A DNA stretch of 64,000 bases from the NCBI GenBank assembly GCA_018920185.1, contig JAHLMT010000002.1, positions 62,001-126,000 on the forward strand, given 5' to 3'. This document shows, one piece after another, positions 1 through 8,355 of the stretch (position 1 is the stretch's first letter; every line of letters starts with the position of its first letter). The notes below the pieces were generated by a model that was given only the letters and a program-made list of their open reading frames with translations, was not told the DNA's origin and ran no database searches. A program made the translations under genes and the position numbers. The stretch is from Candidatus Aenigmatarchaeota archaeon (GTDB lineage: Archaea; Aenigmatarchaeota; Aenigmatarchaeia; CG10238-14; SCSR01).

Positions 1-1594
1 TTACCAAATTCAATCTAAAGTTCTTTAATTCATTTGTCTCGGCATTTATTACTCTATGTTTTTCATAAAAATTGTTGAAGGCTGTTGATAAATCATATGT
101 GTAGTTGCAAACATAATGTGGTTTTAAATCTCTTATAGCTTGTTGAACAACTTTAGGAAAGTTTGATAATAACTTAATTAATTTTTTTTCCTCCTCATTT
201 AGCGATTTAAATGAAAAAACATTTTCACATTTCTTCACTTTTTTCAAGATGCTTGAACATCTTGTATAAGTATATTGCAAATAAGGTCCGTTATTTCCAT
301 GTAAACTAAGAACTTCATCCCAATTAAACATAACTTGCTTATCTGGGTCTATCTTTAAAAGGGCATAAATTACAGCACTTACACCAATTTTTTCTGCAAG
401 TTTATCATCTTTAACTTTGAATTTCTGTTTGACCGCTTTTTTAGCTTCTGCAAAAACGTCATCGATTAGTATAACTCTTCCTCGTCTCGAGCTTAATTTT
501 CCTTCGGGTAGCGTAACATATGCATATGGTATGTGGTGTGATATATTAGAGAATTTCTTGAAACCTAATAATTCAATTATTTTGAAAAGTTGTTTAAAAT
601 GTAATTTTTGATCTTCTCCCGTAATTGTAATACTTAGAGATGGTTTGTACTTTTTGATTCTATATATGTGCGAGGGTATATCTCGAGTAAGATAGAGACC
701 AGTACCGTCACTTCTCAAAATTACTGTATTTGGTAAATTATAAGGTTGTAAATTAACAACAATCGCACCTTCCGCTGTTTTGAAAGCTATTTTCTTTTTT
801 AATAATTGTTCGACATATTTTTTTGATTCTTTAACAAATTTGCTTTCCCAAATGTATTCGGTGAATTTAGTGTTTGTAAGGTTGTAAGTTTCCTTGAATC
901 CTTTTATACATAAGTTAACAATTTTTTTCACAAGGAAAGAAATCTCTTTATCACCATTTTCATACTGATAAAGGATTTTTTCGACATGTTTATTTAATTC
1001 AGGATTTTTATTTACTATCTTATTGGCATCGATGTAAATATCTAACAACCAGTGATCGGGTTTTTTATTTGGTTTGATTTTTATTTTATTTTTTAAAAAT
1101 CCATATACTAGAACAGCAATCTGCTTACCGAGATCATTAATATAACACAACCTGTTAACTGTATATCCGGCGAATTGAAAAATTCTAGATAAAGATTCAC
1201 CAATAAAGGTATTTCTAGCCGAACCGACATGAATTGGATGAATGGGATTTGGCGAGGAATACTCGATTAAAATCTTTTTGTTTCTACCGAATTTCAATTT
1301 ATTTAGCCTGATCATATTCTTAAGAACAATTTTTGAAAATTTTGAATAATCTAAGAAAAAATTAACGTAAGCACCCTTAGCTTCAACCTTTTCAATTACA
1401 GAATTTTTCGGAATTTTTATTTTTGATGCAATTTCATTAGCAATTACTTGTGGATTTCTTTTTTGTTCTTTTGCTAACTGAAAACACGGAAATGACAAAT
1501 CGCCTAATTCTTCTTGTGGGGGTGTTTCTAGGTTTTCTTCTTTAGCTTTAATGTCAACAGATCTTAAAATTTTCAGAACCTCGTCTTCAAGCAT
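1..1594 (-). CDS. argS: arginyl-tRNA synthetase, C-terminus truncated by window edge
   Basis: Reverse-strand reading frame from ATG at 1594: [43 protein letters not shown]...[37 protein letters not shown]; class I HIGH-like motif HVGSAR. Not in the ORF track because it is open at the window start. Confidence 0.93.
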   Translation of the reverse strand, partial: [531 protein letters not shown]

Positions 1595-1708
1595 AACATT
1601 TATTATGAGAATTGAAATAAAAACTTCTGGGATAGTTGAATTTATTCATCTTCTTTTTTTTCTTTTTCGAACATGTTGTGTGACAAAACGATTACAGAAC
1701 AAAAACTT

Positions 1709-1724
1709 TGTTATACGTATAACA
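1709..1724. promoter_or_regulatory. 16-bp perfect palindrome TGTTATACGTATAACA (copy 1), between argS and a divergent pilin-like gene
   Basis: Direct reading; identical to 43754..43769. Confidence 0.6.
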
Positions 1725-1813
1725 TAAATACTTTTCTGTAGTATAAAAGTTATTTTACCAAACACAACTAATTTTAGTAAAGATTAACTCTTACCGAATT
1801 CCAATAGTTTATT

Positions 1814-2809
1814 ATGCCAAAAGCTATTTCAACTGTTATCGCTTCTGTTCTAATGCTTATGATTGTCATAGCTTTAGCTGGCACTGCTTATCTATATATC
1901 TCAGGAATATCTACCAGCAAGACAGCGACAACATTTGAGATAATAGAATCTGTTAACGACACTGTTACAATAAGAAATTCTGGAACTGAGGCGATAACAT
2001 ATTTCTCATCACTCACGATTGATGGAGCTCCAGCAGTTTATCTACTGCTTAAAGATGATGTTTCTTTAGTAGGCTATTGGAATCTTGACGAAGGTTCTGG
2101 AACAACAGCTTATGATAATAGCAGAAACAACAACCACGGAACACTGGTTAATAATCCTACTTGGGTTGATGGAAAGTTTGGAAATGCTCTAAGATTCCAA
2201 AACGACGCATATCGTTATGTTGACATCCCGGATAGCGACATTCTGGATTTTGGAACATCGGATTTTTCAGTTTCTTTTTGGTATAAAGCTGAACTTCCTT
2301 ACACCCAAGCCGCACCAGTATCTAAAAAAGGTGGAAGATGGAACGACCCTGGGTGGATATTTATCACATCCTCTGGGAGTCCAACGATTTCTTTTTGTGG
2401 CAATACTAATAATGGCTGTGCAGGTTGGACTTTTGGTGATACAAATTGGCATCATGTAGTTGGTGTTAGAAAAAATGACAGTCTTTATATCTACGGAGAT
2501 GGGATTTTTAGAAGAGTGGTTTCCCACCCATCTTATGCAAATAGTTCCAGCAATAATGAGTCATTAAGAATAGGTTACGATGATGATTGGTATAACAGCG
2601 TGAACGGTATCATCGACGAAGTAAGGATATACAATCGTTTACTGTCAGCTGATGAGATAAGAATGCTGTATACAAAAGGCTCTCTGATAAACATTCTTCC
2701 TGGACACACAACAACAATTAAAATTTATAACATCGCAACAAAAGGCACCCACACTCTACGCCTGTGCACATCAAGCATGTGCAGTGTAGCTTATTTACAG
2801 ATACAATAA
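1814..2809 (+). CDS. archaeal type IV pilin-like N-terminus fused to a LamG/concanavalin-like domain
   Basis: N-term ISTVIASVLMLMIVIALAGTAYLYISG (pilin-like helix); LamG-like VGYWNLDEGSGTTAYDNSRNNNHGTL...GIIDEVRIYNRLLSADEI; paralog at 50057..51058. Confidence 0.8.
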   Translation: MPKAISTVIASVLMLMIVIALAGTAYLYISGISTSKTATTFEIIESVNDTVTIRNSGTEAITYFSSLTIDGAPAVYLLLKDDVSLVGYWNLDEGSGTTAYDNSRNNNHGTLVNNPTWVDGKFGNALRFQNDAYRYVDIPDSDILDFGTSDFSVSFWYKAELPYTQAAPVSKKGGRWNDPGWIFITSSGSPTISFCGNTNNGCAGWTFGDTNWHHVVGVRKNDSLYIYGDGIFRRVVSHPSYANSSSNNESLRIGYDDDWYNSVNGIIDEVRIYNRLLSADEIRMLYTKGSLINILPGHTTTIKIYNIATKGTHTLRLCTSSMCSVAYLQIQ

Positions 2810-2839
2810 AATAAATTCTAATAAGTTAAATCAATTATC

Positions 2840-4285
2840 ATGTCAATTTCAGAAAAGATTCTAGAACTAGCGAAAAGAAGAGGATTCTTCTATGTTAGCA
2901 GCGAGATATATGGAGGCATCAGTGGGATTTACGACTATGGTCCCCACGGGACTTTGTTGAAAAGAAAATTAGAGAATTTATGGCGAAAATATTTTCTCTC
3001 CCTCAGCGATAATTTTTTTGAAATTGAAACGGCAAACATAATGCCTGAAAAAGTTTTTGAAGCTTCTGGGCATTTAACAAATTTTGTTGACCCCGTAGCC
3101 AAATGCAAAAAATGTGGCACTTTCCATCGCGCAGATCAAATAATTGAAGAATTTTTACATGAAAATTTTGAAGGAAAGACAGCACAAGAATTAACACAGC
3201 TAATCAAAAAGTATAACATCAGATGCCCGAGATGTAAAGGTGAATTAGGAGAGGTTTCTGTTCTTAATATGATGTTCCCCCTTGAAGTAGGTGCTGGTAA
3301 AGAAATTCGTGCATATCTCCGACCTGAAACTGCACAAGGTGCATATGTAAACTTTCTCAGGAATTTCAACATTTTAAGAATGAAATTACCTTTAGGTTTA
3401 GCTATAATCGGTAAAGCTTTCCGAAACGAGATATCGCCCAGACAACTATTGTTAAGACAACGAGAATTTACCCAGGCAGAATTGCAAATATTTTTTGACC
3501 CCAGAAAATTAGATGAACATGAAAACTGGAATGAGATAGCTAATTATAAACTGATTATTTTATCGGGTAAAAAGTTAGACAAACTAACATGTAACGAAGC
3601 TGTAAAAAAACTAAAACTGCCAAAATTTTATGTTTACTATCTTGCAAAGATGCAACAATTTTTCTTAGATGAGTTAGGTATATCCGAAAACAAACTCAGA
3701 CTACGCCAACTGTCAGACGAGGAGAAAGCATTCTATAACAAGATACACTTTGATTTTGAAATAGAACTAGAGTCGGGGTGGAAAGAAGTTGCTGGTTGTC
3801 ACTATCGCACTTCTCACGATTTATCCGGTCATCAACTTGTTTCTGGTAAATCGCAAGAGATATTTCACGATGGTAAAAAATTTCTCCCTCATGTAATCGA
3901 ATTGAGCTTTGGCATTGACAGAATTTTTTATGCTCTGCTTGAATTGAATTATGCAGAAGATAAAGATAGGATAATTCTTAAACTACCAGCTAAGCTTGCG
4001 CCGTATACAGTTGCTGTATTCCCATTAGTTAATAAAGACAAACTACCAGAAAAAGCGCAGAAAATTTATCATGAATTGAAACAACATTTTGATGTTGTTT
4101 ATGATGACGACAGCAGCATCGGAAAAAGATATTACAGACAAGACGAGATTGGTACTTTTCTCAGTATTACTATAGATTACGATACTTTGAAAAATAATAC
4201 AGTAACAATTAGAAATCGCGATACAAAAAAACAAATCAGAGTGAAAATAGATAAATTAGTCGAAGAAATAAAGAAATTAATCTAA
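2840..4285 (+). CDS. glyS: glycyl-tRNA synthetase (eukaryal/archaeal alpha2 type)
   Basis: Class II aaRS motifs; FYVSSEIYGGISGIYDYGPHGTLLKRKLENLW, RPETAQGAYVNF, EVAGCHYRTSHDL. Confidence 0.95.
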   Translation: MSISEKILELAKRRGFFYVSSEIYGGISGIYDYGPHGTLLKRKLENLWRKYFLSLSDNFFEIETANIMPEKVFEASGHLTNFVDPVAKCKKCGTFHRADQIIEEFLHENFEGKTAQELTQLIKKYNIRCPRCKGELGEVSVLNMMFPLEVGAGKEIRAYLRPETAQGAYVNFLRNFNILRMKLPLGLAIIGKAFRNEISPRQLLLRQREFTQAELQIFFDPRKLDEHENWNEIANYKLIILSGKKLDKLTCNEAVKKLKLPKFYVYYLAKMQQFFLDELGISENKLRLRQLSDEEKAFYNKIHFDFEIELESGWKEVAGCHYRTSHDLSGHQLVSGKSQEIFHDGKKFLPHVIELSFGIDRIFYALLELNYAEDKDRIILKLPAKLAPYTVAVFPLVNKDKLPEKAQKIYHELKQHFDVVYDDDSSIGKRYYRQDEIGTFLSITIDYDTLKNNTVTIRNRDTKKQIRVKIDKLVEEIKKLI

Positions 4286-4605
4286 CCTCTATAAACTCTT
4301 GCATTTTGTGGGCAGACTATAAGCACATCCTCGTCAACACCAACAATATCCCCATCGCTTGCCGCTATAGTCTTTTTCAATTTTTCGACAGCACGTCTCA
4401 ACTCATTAATGTCATTCTCTCTCATTTCTTTTATCCTGAGAAAAACAAGTTTACCCTCTCTTACCATCTCCTGAATTCTTTCAGCATCTGAAAAAGCTTT
4501 CAGAGTTTCTACAGCAACACTAAAGTTTCTTTCTTCTTTGAATGCATCTTCACTAAGTTCATGTAATTCTTGTGGAGTTTGTTTTGATTTGCTGAAAAGT
4601 GTCAT
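4282..4605 (-). CDS. sepF: SepF-like cell division protein
   Basis: 107 aa; VFLRIKEMRENDINELRRAVEKLKKTIAASDGDIVGVDEDVLIVCPQNARVYRG resembles the DUF552/SepF core. Confidence 0.75.
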   Translation of the reverse strand: MTLFSKSKQTPQELHELSEDAFKEERNFSVAVETLKAFSDAERIQEMVREGKLVFLRIKEMRENDINELRRAVEKLKKTIAASDGDIVGVDEDVLIVCPQNARVYRG

Positions 4606-4644
4606 TTATCTCACATAATAGATTTGGTTTATAAATTTAAATAA

Positions 4645-4917
4645 TTAGCTTAATTCTCTCCTCTTCTGCTCTAAAGCACTTACAACATTCCAAATCTTAG
4701 TTCTCGCATAAATAGGCATGTTTGGGTCATTAATAATCTCATCTAAAGTATGAATAGCAGTGCTTATTCTCAATTCCAAATTCTCACTATCATTACTAAG
4801 AATAGTTTTAGAACTTTCAGCTGCAGCTCTTATATTCTTCGGTACAGTTCTATCATTAATTATTTCATCTAATAGCTTGAATACAGGTTCGAATTCTGTT
4901 ATTTCCACTTGCATCAC
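4645..4917 (-). CDS. UPF0147 family protein
   Basis: LDEIINDRTVPKNIRAAAESSKTIL...DEIINDPNMPIYARTKIWNVVSALE typical of UPF0147. Confidence 0.85.
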   Translation of the reverse strand: MMQVEITEFEPVFKLLDEIINDRTVPKNIRAAAESSKTILSNDSENLELRISTAIHTLDEIINDPNMPIYARTKIWNVVSALEQKRRELS

Positions 4918-4918
4918 C

Positions 4919-5257
4919 TTATTTCACCAGTTTTTTCAATTCTGTTTCCATTTCTTTTAGCTTGTTTGTAATCTTTTCCTCGGTTTTCTCTAGAGATTTT
5001 ACTCTTATTTCGATTGTTTCTTTAGTTTCTGTAAGCTCTTTTTTCAACTCTTCAACTGGTTTGCTAACCATTATCTGTCCAGTGATTTTATAAGCCTTTC
5101 CATTCTTAGTCAAGTCAAGCTCTTCCAGAGCTTTGGTTATTTCTATGAGTTGGAGTTGTAAAGTTTCCTTCTGTATTAATATAGCTTGTAGCTGCTGTTG
5201 ATATGTCTGGAACTGTCCCACCAATTCTTTTGTTTGTTCTTCGTTCAATTTTATCAT
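4919..5257 (-). CDS. pfdB: prefoldin subunit beta
   Basis: Coiled-coil 112 aa protein; YKITGQIMVSKPVEELKKELTETKETIEIRVKSLEKTEEKI. Confidence 0.87.
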   Translation of the reverse strand: MIKLNEEQTKELVGQFQTYQQQLQAILIQKETLQLQLIEITKALEELDLTKNGKAYKITGQIMVSKPVEELKKELTETKETIEIRVKSLEKTEEKITNKLKEMETELKKLVK

Positions 5258-5304
5258 CTCAATTTAGTTATATAACTATCTGTTTAAAGTAAAATTTAAA
5301 TTAG

Positions 5305-5436
5305 TTACCGAGCTAAAACTCTTCTTACAACTTCTGGTCTTTGTAGAATGAATATTCTAAATCCACAATAAGGACATCTAATATTTTCTTCCAGTTTAGC
5401 TACAGTCTTTTTGCAGTTCGTGCATTTATACATCAT
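5305..5436 (-). CDS. rpoP: DNA-directed RNA polymerase subunit P (Rpo12)
   Basis: 43-aa ORF absent from the track: MMYKCTNCKKTVAKLEENIRCPYCGFRIFILQRPEVVRRVLAR; zinc ribbon; ATGA overlap with the upstream L37Ae stop. Confidence 0.9.
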   Translation of the reverse strand: MMYKCTNCKKTVAKLEENIRCPYCGFRIFILQRPEVVRRVLAR

Positions 5437-5651
5437 ATACCACTCCTTGGAAAATATGCCTGTCCGGTGAATTTATTATTACATTTTTTACAGATATATA
5501 TCCCCTTAGATAATCTTTTTGCGTAAGGCAAGCTACATCTTGGACATATATGTCTCTGCTTCTGAATTTTTTCTATATCTCTGACTAGATCACGTACCTT
5601 TTTCCCGTATCTAGGTCCGAATCTTCCTGCCGAACTAACTTTTGTCATCAA
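5433..5651 (-). CDS. rpl37ae: 50S ribosomal protein L37Ae
   Basis: SSAGRFGPRYGKKVRDLVRDIEKIQKQRHICPRCSLPYAKRLSKGIYICKKC. Confidence 0.92.
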   Translation of the reverse strand: MMTKVSSAGRFGPRYGKKVRDLVRDIEKIQKQRHICPRCSLPYAKRLSKGIYICKKCNNKFTGQAYFPRSGI

Positions 5652-5652
5652 A

Positions 5653-5916
5653 TCACTTCAGTATTCTGAATTTTTGCTTTGTTGTCATCTGTTCTAATAT
5701 CTTCTTTAGTTGTTCATCGGTTATCATGGTTGATATCTTCCCAGCTTGATAAAGTTGAACCAAATAAAATTCTAATTGATTTGCAATTTCCGGTTTTACT
5801 AATTTAATCCTACCCAATCTTTCTGTAGCTTCTTTACTCAAAATTTTCTTTAGAACCACTCTTTTAATAGTTTCTAATTGTTGCAATTTTTGCAATTCTT
5901 CAGATTCTCCATTCAT
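5653..5916 (-). CDS. DNA-binding protein, PDCD5 family
   Basis: ILSKEATERLGRIKLVKPEIANQLEFYLVQLYQAGKISTMITDEQLKKIL. Confidence 0.9.
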   Translation of the reverse strand: MNGESEELQKLQQLETIKRVVLKKILSKEATERLGRIKLVKPEIANQLEFYLVQLYQAGKISTMITDEQLKKILEQMTTKQKFRILK

Positions 5917-6332
5917 TGTCTACTCACTTCATATGTTATTTTATCCAGAAGTTTTCTTCCAACAGGCGTCAGCTTCCTTCCTTTATTGGAATTTTTTTCG
6001 ACCAATCCAGCCGATTCTAGCTGTTGTAGGATTTTTCTTATAATGCTTCCGGAAGATTTTCTAAAATGAGCAGGTCGAGACCCCCTCTCTTTTCTTCCGC
6101 CGAAATAACTTCTCAGTCTTTCAACACCAACAGGACCATCTAGGTATAATCTTCTTAAAACAGATGCACTTCTAACATACCAGAAATCTTCTTGCTGAGG
6201 AGGTCTTTCCTTGTGTACACCTGATTTAACAAAAAAACTCCATGCAGGCGGATTAATTTCTTTTATCTTCTTTAGTTCTTCCTTTAGCAAAGTGTTAAAT
6301 TTTTGTGCATCGACTTCTCTTACTGAGACCAT
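5913..6332 (-). CDS. rps19e: 30S ribosomal protein S19e
   Basis: WSFFVKSGVHKERPPQQEDFWYVRSASVLRRLYLDGPVGVERLRSYFGGRKERGSRPAHFRKSSGSIIRKILQQLE. Confidence 0.96.
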   Translation of the reverse strand: MVSVREVDAQKFNTLLKEELKKIKEINPPAWSFFVKSGVHKERPPQQEDFWYVRSASVLRRLYLDGPVGVERLRSYFGGRKERGSRPAHFRKSSGSIIRKILQQLESAGLVEKNSNKGRKLTPVGRKLLDKITYEVSRQ

Positions 6333-6365
6333 ACTATAACCTTTGGAATTAGAACATTTTTAAAT

Positions 6366-6677
6366 TTATTTATATGGGTATCGGTATATCCGATTACAAT
6401 TTAAACATCGGATATTAACAGTTTTAGTTAATTTATCTAATCTTACCTCGCTTGTTGTTCCAGGCTTTAATAAAGTATTGCAATTTTTACAAAATTTCCT
6501 TTTCTGTTCTTTAGTTAATCTAACATTATATCTTAAACCAATCTTCCGTGCTAATTCTATGTATCTTTTGCTTCTTTCAGGATGTTTTTTGAATTCTTTT
6601 TCTGAAAGTGAAAATAAAATTTTAATTCTTTCTCTTGCTATTTGTTGTTGCCAATACGGTTTTTGAGATTTTTTCAT
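6366..6677 (-). CDS. rnp4: ribonuclease P protein component 4 (Rpp21)
   Basis: ARERIKILFSLSEKEF...HPERSKRYIELARKIGLRYNVRLTKEQKRKFCKNCNTLLKPGTTSEVRL...VNIRCLNCNRIYRYPY. Confidence 0.92.
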   Translation of the reverse strand: MKKSQKPYWQQQIARERIKILFSLSEKEFKKHPERSKRYIELARKIGLRYNVRLTKEQKRKFCKNCNTLLKPGTTSEVRLDKLTKTVNIRCLNCNRIYRYPYK

Positions 6678-6695
6678 AAAAATAAATTGTCTAAT

Positions 6696-7115
6696 TTAAC
6701 TTGATTGGTTTTGATAATATTTGTAATATCTGTTTAGCAGATATTCTTCAAAGCTGCTCATATTAAGCTCTCTAAGGAAGTCTTCCACACTAATGCTTGC
6801 GTAATACCATGGTTTATGACAGGGGTTTGCAAAATCTTTTACCTCTCCAGTAAAAATATTCTTACCGTAAACTCCATTTTGCGTACAAAAGACGCCAACG
6901 AAGAAGTATATATACGCTAGAAAAATAATTGAGATAACTATAAGAAATGTAGGAATTATTTTCAGTTTTCTAATTTGAATAAGATAAGCAATCGAAGAAA
7001 ATATAATCATTTGAGGTATGGTTTGGACAAGTAATAATACTATAGTCTCAGAATTTCTGTATAAGATAATGCCAACCACAAACCCTATTATAGCCCCCCA
7101 AATCCAATATCTCAT
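6696..7115 (-). CDS. hypothetical membrane protein
   Basis: 139 aa, several hydrophobic segments in the N-terminal half. Confidence 0.6.
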   Translation of the reverse strand: MRYWIWGAIIGFVVGIILYRNSETIVLLLVQTIPQMIIFSSIAYLIQIRKLKIIPTFLIVISIIFLAYIYFFVGVFCTQNGVYGKNIFTGEVKDFANPCHKPWYYASISVEDFLRELNMSSFEEYLLNRYYKYYQNQSS

Positions 7116-7147
7116 AGTTATTAATATTATATTTTAAAATTAAAAAA

Positions 7148-7248
7148 TGGGGAGACTGGGATTTGAACCCAGGTTATCCCGTTTAAATTTCGGAGCCCAA
7201 GTCCGAAGGCCTATTGGCTGTTAATAGACCAAGCTAGCCGATCTCCCC
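7148..7248 (-). tRNA. tRNA-Pro (anticodon UGG) with a 15-nt D-loop insertion and about 12 extra nt in the variable region
   Basis: Reverse complement folds as GGGGAGA-UC-GGCU-[AGCUUGGU|CUAUUAACAGCCAAU|A]-GGCC-U-UCGGA-CUUGGGC-UCCGA-[AAUUUAAACGGGAUAAC]-CUGGG-UUCAAAU-CCCAG-UCUCCCC-A; 101 nt as encoded, about 74 without the insertions. Confidence 0.85.
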
Positions 7249-7483
7249 TCAAGAATGATTTACAATCTTTTAATTAAAAGTTTAAAGAGTTATTTAGTTT
7301 CTTTAATACAATTTGATCTTTACAGAATTATTTCTACTTCTCCGGTTCTTATAACCCACATCATCAGGTAATTCTTATCCAAGTTTTAGTTAATTTTTCT
7401 CTTTATACTCCTTTCACTTCCATCTAGAGAGTTTCTAAATACTATTAAATTTAAATAAATTTGGATATAATATAATATTTTTA

Positions 7484-7822
7484 ATGAGTAAAAGACGACT
7501 AAAACCAGGAGAGCTGATGCAAAACCTTTTAGTTTTACTGATAACACCAGTAATTTTCCTAGCTGGTTGTCTCGGCTATAATCCCCCTAAGTACGTCTGT
7601 GCCTGCTTAGCTACTTGTTACGAAAGTGGACAAACGTATGATGTGGTGAATAATGCAGCCATTGGAGGAAATAGCATAGAAGCGACAAAGAACAACTGCC
7701 TAAATGCTGCAAAGCGAGCTTGTCCAAATGGTGAAATAAAAGATTTAACTTGCTCTCCTGTAAAATGGAAAGAGTGGGAAAAAATGAGAGAAAAAGAAAT
7801 AAAAGAAGGGGGAAGGAGATAA
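7484..7822 (+). CDS. small Cys-containing lipoprotein-like/secreted protein
   Basis: Hydrophobic signal NLLVLLITPVIFLAGC (lipobox-like LAGC), then CACLATCYESGQ...NNCLNAAKRACPNGEIKDLTC. Confidence 0.55.
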   Translation: MSKRRLKPGELMQNLLVLLITPVIFLAGCLGYNPPKYVCACLATCYESGQTYDVVNNAAIGGNSIEATKNNCLNAAKRACPNGEIKDLTCSPVKWKEWEKMREKEIKEGGRR

Positions 7823-8198
7823 AAAAAGAAATAAGATAATTTTTATGCTCTAGTTTGTGTCTGAATTACGGCACTTATCTGCTCTATTGGTGTTTTGTGA
7901 TCTACAAAATGGTCAAAACTTTAATGATTTCAATGTAGCCATCTTGACTACCATTCGTCAGAATTTGTAACTTTTGTTTTTTGAGGAAATAAAACCCGTT
8001 GCTATTACAACTATTGTAAAGATAACTTCAAATTTTGGAAATTTCTTTTGTAGCTCATTCAGTATTTTATACAACCTCTTTTCTTGGATCTTTCCGAGTC
8101 TTATAACATTGAACAAAGTCAATATTTTTGAGTTTAATCAACTAAGAGAATCGGGTGAAATACCTATTTCTTCGCTATACTCAAGTACAAAGCTTTAA

Positions 8199-8317
8199 TG
8201 GGGAGACTGGGATTTGAATTCCTGAATGCAGGTTGTTATCCTAACATTTCCCAGGTTGCCACCACCCCAAGGTGGATGCCTTTTGGCTATTAATAGACCA
8301 AGCTAGCAGATCTCCCC
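8199..8317 (-). tRNA. tRNA-Pro (anticodon GGG) with a 15-nt D-loop insertion and a 31-nt T-arm insertion
   Basis: Reverse complement folds as GGGGAGA-UC-UGCU-[AGCUUGGU|CUAUUAAUAGCCAAA|A]-GGCA-U-CCACC-UUGGGGU-GGUGG-CAAC-CUGGG-|AAAUGUUAGGAUAACAACCUGCAUUCAGGAA|-UUCAAAU-CCCAG-UCUCCCC-A; 119 nt as encoded, 73 without the insertions. Confidence 0.75.
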
Positions 8318-8355
8318 GACAAGAACAATATTTGATTTGAAGTTAAATTTTATAT

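Noticed and set aside
417-611. Plus-strand ORF of 64 aa
   Set aside because: Antisense to argS, which has clear protein motifs across this region.
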